Below, in pieces: positions 8,801-10,703 of a stretch of 10,703 nucleotides of DNA; the stretch's first letter is position 1, and every line of letters starts with the position of its first letter. Where the stretch lies: the NCBI GenBank assembly GCA_021159525.1, contig JAGHEC010000217.1, positions 1 through 10,703 on the forward strand. The letters run 5' to 3'. This DNA is from Deltaproteobacteria bacterium (lineage in GTDB: Bacteria > Desulfobacterota > DSM-4660 > Desulfatiglandales > Desulfatiglandaceae). The notes under the pieces are model-generated. The model saw only the letters and a list, made by a program, of their open reading frames with translations, was not told where the DNA came from and ran no database searches. The position numbers were made by a program, and so were the translations under genes.

Positions 8801-9427
8801 TATCCCGTTACCGATCCCTCCAATCCCCTGACCCAGCAGTGCGTATGGGACTATACCGGGGCCGGACCCTACTCAGGCTACGAAAAACGGGACGCCGGTT
8901 CCTATACCCTTCAGTGCGGAACCGGCTATTTCATCAAGGTCCTGAGCGATTCCCCTGTCAGGCTCATCATCCCGCCCAACAATGCAGTGGGGGCTTCCCT
9001 GTTCCCGAACCGTCCTGAGAGGGCGCCGGCGACGGTGGGCCACGACGAGGAACCGCCGCCTCCGCCGGGGGGACCGACCCCTGACATCAAGGCCAACGGC
9101 CAGGACGGGTCTGTGACGCTTTCTGCCGGGGCCAGCGCATCCATTACGGTGAATCTTAACCCAGGCGACCAGGCCGGAAAGAACGCCGAGTGGTGGGTGG
9201 CTGCGGCCACGCCGTTCGGGTGGTTCAGCTATGTGCATCCGGCAGGGTGGGAGCCCGGCATCGTTCGCACCTTCCAGGGCCTCCTGTTTGAGATCCTTTC
9301 GCCGGTGGAATTGTTGAATCAGGCTCTTCCACCAGGTGATTATATCTTCTATTTCGCCTTGGACGAGATTGCGGACGGCGCGCCCAATATTACCTGGTAC
9401 GATGCCGTGAACGTCAGGGTCGAGTAA
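5864..9427 (+). CDS. Secreted right-handed beta-helix protein with Ig-like domains
   Basis: Predicted exported protein of 1187 residues. Residues 1-30 are a Sec signal peptide (MRRF start, hydrophobic core, AFG cleavage site), without a lipobox. Residues 31-265 form a beta-rich domain I cannot assign. Residues 268 to about 372 resemble a NEW3-type beta-sandwich. Residues 375-465 are Ig-like, with YQWQ and YRCVATN motifs; the usual B-strand cysteine is replaced by valine. Residues 470-843 are a parallel beta-helix. It opens with a DUF1565-like signature (FYVDIVNGNDGNNGS, PWKTLHHAI), continues through NosD/PbH1-type turns, and closes with SGSPCID and DMGAYEF, as in choice-of-anchor Q proteins. 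Residues 849-1187 repeat the C-terminal module of the upstream protein. Such helices often bind or cleave polysaccharides, but I see no catalytic site I can name. Probably co-transcribed with the upstream gene. Confidence 0.92.
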   Translation: MRRFIKTRGSILAAFFSLVCFFALSGWAFGETQILGGVETEGTLKISIYDNGDIGVHRYVGGGWQQQWYNGNCKSTLTYINGTDYAVEGSYYNGGWFDADAMALITVSNTSTVDTAVLILEGAGVVRLTQTIYYPAGAAHFNIRWEIQNLSSDTVNDLRFFSGGDTYSSGDDCGSGFWHATENAVGVTKVIGGEEQYMVIQGNTLPHAYESRFYGDVGNSVVANALTNAIDPGYVDNGMAMEWRKDSLAPGDTWTIEATEKFVTKEVSNISVTAPVSSQVAPGSSVDLTYTVANLTETATSVTLNESIDLEGWTAVILSPSSPFNLPGNGAQEVLIQVACPPGTPLGTVAKVALEATSDIGSASDFCSVEAARVPTITSHPSDCSVCIGESASFSVTAENADSYQWQEFTGAWRDVINEGVYSGATTPTLNISSAAGEMNGYQYRCVATNEYGSTESNTATLTVRSCGPVAFYVDIVNGNDGNNGSKEAPWKTLHHAIAALNAALPGSYVLHIALGTYSTGNGEADAALILTQNNVTIIGASGSGPVLDGAGAVNWTYGLEIAGSNVTVENLYVTGFDNEYACGILIYSASGNALKGCNLYGNYQAVSIYNADSCIVTGCEIYNNTDDGIAIDGSANSIITQNRIHSNTGADSDGIIVEGCSPKISRNEVYDNTFNIAVAADESEIASPVISNNVVYELTPGTVSHGILVSSDAAAAASPTLHHNTIDGGEYTGIALETYGTGAVNPTIKYNIVTNFRQYGIHNSGGTPVLDYNDVWNNSTNYSGCEAGTNSICEDPLYGSYQLQSGSPCIDRIPPECDPAGVDYPGYSRPKGDGKDMGAYEFVGTVEYPYTLPGGTGLVTDYRIFTVPLDMGTGADLQRVMETALEKYNDSYWRVFAYLGGNYLEMNTPAFDALQVVPGMGFWIITLYTDPVPFEGGIAPDGVPYELSLPPDWSMVALPWVNTPIDLGNIFVTDGISVYPVTDPSNPLTQQCVWDYTGAGPYSGYEKRDAGSYTLQCGTGYFIKVLSDSPVRLIIPPNNAVGASLFPNRPERAPATVGHDEEPPPPPGGPTPDIKANGQDGSVTLSAGASASITVNLNPGDQAGKNAEWWVAAATPFGWFSYVHPAGWEPGIVRTFQGLLFEILSPVELLNQALPPGDYIFYFALDEIADGAPNITWYDAVNVRVE
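8408..9424 (+). other. Shared C-terminal module, copy 2 (residues 849-1187)
   Basis: Same three-part order as in the upstream protein. Two sub-repeats come first (FTVPLDMG-GADL, then PGMGFWII; and WSMVALPW, then GTGYFIKV). The hinge PPPPPGG is at residues 1064-1070 and the terminal domain at 1073-1187. Aligned by eye without gaps, the terminal domains share 64 of 115 residues, highest across WWVAA and TPFGWFSYVHP. At DNA level only short runs are identical, for example 17 bases at 5533-5549 and 9221-9237. The duplication is therefore old and the protein similarity has been kept by selection. Confidence 0.85.
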
Positions 9428-9468
9428 AAGCCGCTGTTGATTCGACGCAGAACAACAGAGGATCCACA

Positions 9469-9497
9469 TTGACGCCCGCAGAATGGCTGTGTATCAT
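9469..9497 (+). promoter_or_regulatory. Sigma-70-like promoter (TTGACG-17 bp-TATCAT)
   Basis: TTGACG at 9469-9474 and TATCAT at 9492-9497 each match the consensus hexamer at five of six bases and are separated by the ideal 17 bp. The site falls in the 128-bp gap between the beta-helix gene and the nuclease-like gene, oriented toward the latter. Transcription would start near 9504, leaving a leader of about 50 bases. It implies the downstream gene has its own transcription unit. No experimental support. Confidence 0.55.
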
Positions 9498-9555
9498 GTA
9501 AGCGACGCGATGACGTGAAACAGACAGGCAAAACTCTGGAACAATATTAAGAGAA

Positions 9556-10311
9556 ATGGAAACCCAGAGCCTTGAAGAAGTGAAAAAGGTCATTCTGACG
9601 CAGCTTCCCCATCTGATGGAGACAGAGCCGGAGATTCGTGACCTTATCCTGCGCATGACCCGCGACCATTATGCCGGAAAACAGGAGACTGAAAGCCGTT
9701 TCGACCGGGTGATGGACGAACTGAAACGGGACCGTGAAGCCCAGATGAAAAAATGGGAGGTTCAAGAACAGCACTGGGCTGCCTGGGAAAAGAAGTGGGA
9801 GGAGGAAAGAGAGGCTCAGGAGAAAAAATGGGAAGCTCAGGAGAAAAAATGGGAGGAAAACCAGAGATCCATTAACCAAATACTGGCCGAGATCAGGCTG
9901 CAAAACCATAAATACGATTCGACCATCGGCGCCTTGGGGGCCAGATGGGGCCTTCACTCTGAATCGGCATTCCGAAACGGTCTGAGGGCCATACTGGAGA
10001 GGTCCTTTGGCGTGAAAGTCGAGCGTTACGAGGACGTTGACCGTGAAGGAAAAGTATTTGGCCGTCCAGAGCAGATTGAAATGGATGTGATCGTTCACAA
10101 CGGGACCTTAATCCTGTGTGAGATCAAATCCTCCATGAGCAAATCAGATCTCTATTCTTTCTGGCGGAAGAAAAATTTCTACGAGGAAAAACATGGTCGC
10201 AAGGCCTCCCGGACCATGGTCATCTCGCCCATGATAGAGGATGCTGCCAAATCCGCGGCAAAGGAGCTCGGAATCGAGGTCTACGGGTATGCCGAAGATA
10301 TTAAGACCTGA
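9556..10311 (+). CDS. DUF3782-type coiled-coil protein with PD-(D/E)XK nuclease fold
   Basis: A 251-residue cytoplasmic protein with no signal peptide. Residues 1-35 are a helical head (EEVKKVILTQLPHLMETEPEIRD). Residues about 40-120 are a charged coiled coil rich in KKWE heptads. Residues about 125-251 are a restriction-endonuclease-like domain: an LGARWG entry motif, E136 in ESAFRNGL, D177 in EMDVIV, and E189-I-K191. These fit the PD-(D/E)XK order, with eleven residues between D177 and E189. After them come SDLYSFWRKKNFYE and GIEVYGYA, typical of DUF3782 proteins. The family's function is not established; the intact metal-binding and lysine residues suggest it can cut or bind nucleic acid. 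The start at 9556 has only a weak, close Shine-Dalgarno sequence; an internal ATG at 9616 is possible but would remove the conserved head. No partner methylase or toxin-antitoxin gene is in view. Confidence 0.88.
   Translation: METQSLEEVKKVILTQLPHLMETEPEIRDLILRMTRDHYAGKQETESRFDRVMDELKRDREAQMKKWEVQEQHWAAWEKKWEEEREAQEKKWEAQEKKWEENQRSINQILAEIRLQNHKYDSTIGALGARWGLHSESAFRNGLRAILERSFGVKVERYEDVDREGKVFGRPEQIEMDVIVHNGTLILCEIKSSMSKSDLYSFWRKKNFYEEKHGRKASRTMVISPMIEDAAKSAAKELGIEVYGYAEDIKT
9814..9855 (+). repeat. 21-bp tandem repeat encoding one coiled-coil heptad twice
   Basis: The units 9814-9834 and 9835-9855 differ at only the last of 21 bases. Each encodes the heptad AQEKKWE, so one unit is exactly two helical turns. 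Looser copies flank it (the KKWEVQE and EKKWEEE regions). This fits replication slippage that lengthens the coiled coil in register. Confidence 0.9.
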
Positions 10312-10655
10312 AAGATAAGACCATGCACGCATCCACCGTTTCAACGCCGCTGTCGGAACTGAATTCTCGATACGATTTTCTCCTGCCCGCGGGATCAGGT
10401 GGAAGATCTTGCATAGTGAAGTTCGGTTGTATTTCGTCCGCAATTCCGTGGAAAAAAAGGAAGGTCGTATCACCTCAATAATTAGGGGGATAACTGCGAA
10501 CCTGGTGCCGGGCAGAAGAATTTTTCTTCCGCTCCGGGCCTCCGGGCTGGTCTCTTGAGTGACTTGTCTGCGGGGGACACCCGCCTGCCAAGGCCAATTG
10601 AGCGTTCTTGCCAAGACTTTCGTCCCGTGGATCTGCGATGGCAGAAGGAGGTAAC
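10312..10655 (+). other. Apparently non-coding 344-bp gap
   Basis: No convincing gene lies between the nuclease-like gene and the next start. A 52-codon frame at 10323-10481 has no good Shine-Dalgarno site. Small structures are present: GAAGAA at 10515-10520 can pair with TTCTTC at 10524-10529 across three T bases; an 8-bp direct repeat CTCCGGGC occupies 10532-10539 and 10540-10547; GCGGG at 10570-10574 can pair with CCCGC at 10580-10584. None is followed by a T-run, so I do not call a terminator, nor do I see a clear promoter. It is probably the leader and control region of the gene that starts at 10656. Confidence 0.5.
10646..10651 (+). promoter_or_regulatory. Strong Shine-Dalgarno site AGGAGG
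   Basis: A perfect AGGAGG (within AAGGAGGT, 10645-10652) lies four bases before the ATG at 10656. It is the strongest ribosome site in the window and the main reason to call the partial gene there. Confidence 0.65.
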
Positions 10656-10703
10656 ATGGGTAACAAGGCAATGGCGGGCAGGCTTGCCCCTTTGGCATTC
10701 TCG
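10656..10703 (+). CDS. Start of an unidentified gene, cut by the window end
   Basis: Sixteen codons are visible, encoding MGNKAMAGRLAPLAFS, with no stop before the window ends. The call rests on the strong Shine-Dalgarno site and a basic residue followed by a mildly hydrophobic stretch, which could be the start of a signal peptide, though too little is seen to say. An in-frame ATG at 10638 lacks a ribosome site and would place AGGAGG inside the coding region. The product cannot be identified. Confidence 0.5.
   Translation, partial: MGNKAMAGRLAPLAFS

Noticed and set aside
10323..10481. Small 52-codon frame just after the nuclease-like gene
   Set aside because: No credible Shine-Dalgarno site and no recognisable motif in the product. 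Its length is compatible with chance.
10583..10683. Inverted repeat GCCTGCC / GGCAGGC spanning the ribosome site at 10646
   Set aside because: Seven GC-rich pairs across an 87-base loop are expected by chance. The downstream arm also forms a tighter local hairpin (10676-10689).
10144..10698. Minus-strand frame of 184 codons over the end of the nuclease-like gene and the gap
   Set aside because: It overlaps the conserved nuclease domain in antisense, and the translated product has no recognisable motif or plausible composition.

Overview
The window carries three complete genes and the start of a fourth, all on the + strand. High GC, Sec signal peptides, very large secreted beta-domain proteins and a DUF3782-type nuclease gene together suggest an environmental anaerobic bacterium. 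A Desulfobacterota (former Deltaproteobacteria) species is my best guess; it rests on general family knowledge, as there is no marker gene here.

Layout. Positions 1-165 are a short leader with no recognisable gene. Positions 166-5739 encode a 1857-residue exported protein: signal peptide, half a repeat, ten carboxypeptidase-regulatory-like beta repeats of about 100 residues, two tandem Ig-like plus fibronectin-III-like units, and a 348-residue C-terminal module. After 124 bp, positions 5864-9427 encode a 1187-residue exported protein: signal peptide, an unassigned beta-rich domain, a NEW3-like domain, an Ig-like domain, a right-handed beta-helix, and the same C-terminal module. Their last 115 residues align without a gap (64 identities by hand count), so the module is clearly shared. 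There is no convincing terminator between them, so they are probably co-transcribed.

Positions 9428-9555 hold a good sigma-70-like promoter in front of a 251-residue coiled-coil plus PD-(D/E)XK nuclease-fold protein of the DUF3782 type (9556-10311). This looks like a separate transcription unit. Positions 10312-10655 are apparently non-coding. A strong Shine-Dalgarno site then precedes a reading frame that runs off the window end.

How the genes work together (inference): the two large proteins look like a cell-surface pair. One is a long disulfide-containing stalk or fibre and the other a beta-helix that could bind or act on polysaccharide. Both carry the same proline-hinged C-terminal module, which could serve for sorting, anchoring or assembly. 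That shared module is the best candidate here for something undescribed. The nuclease-like gene has no evident functional link to them.
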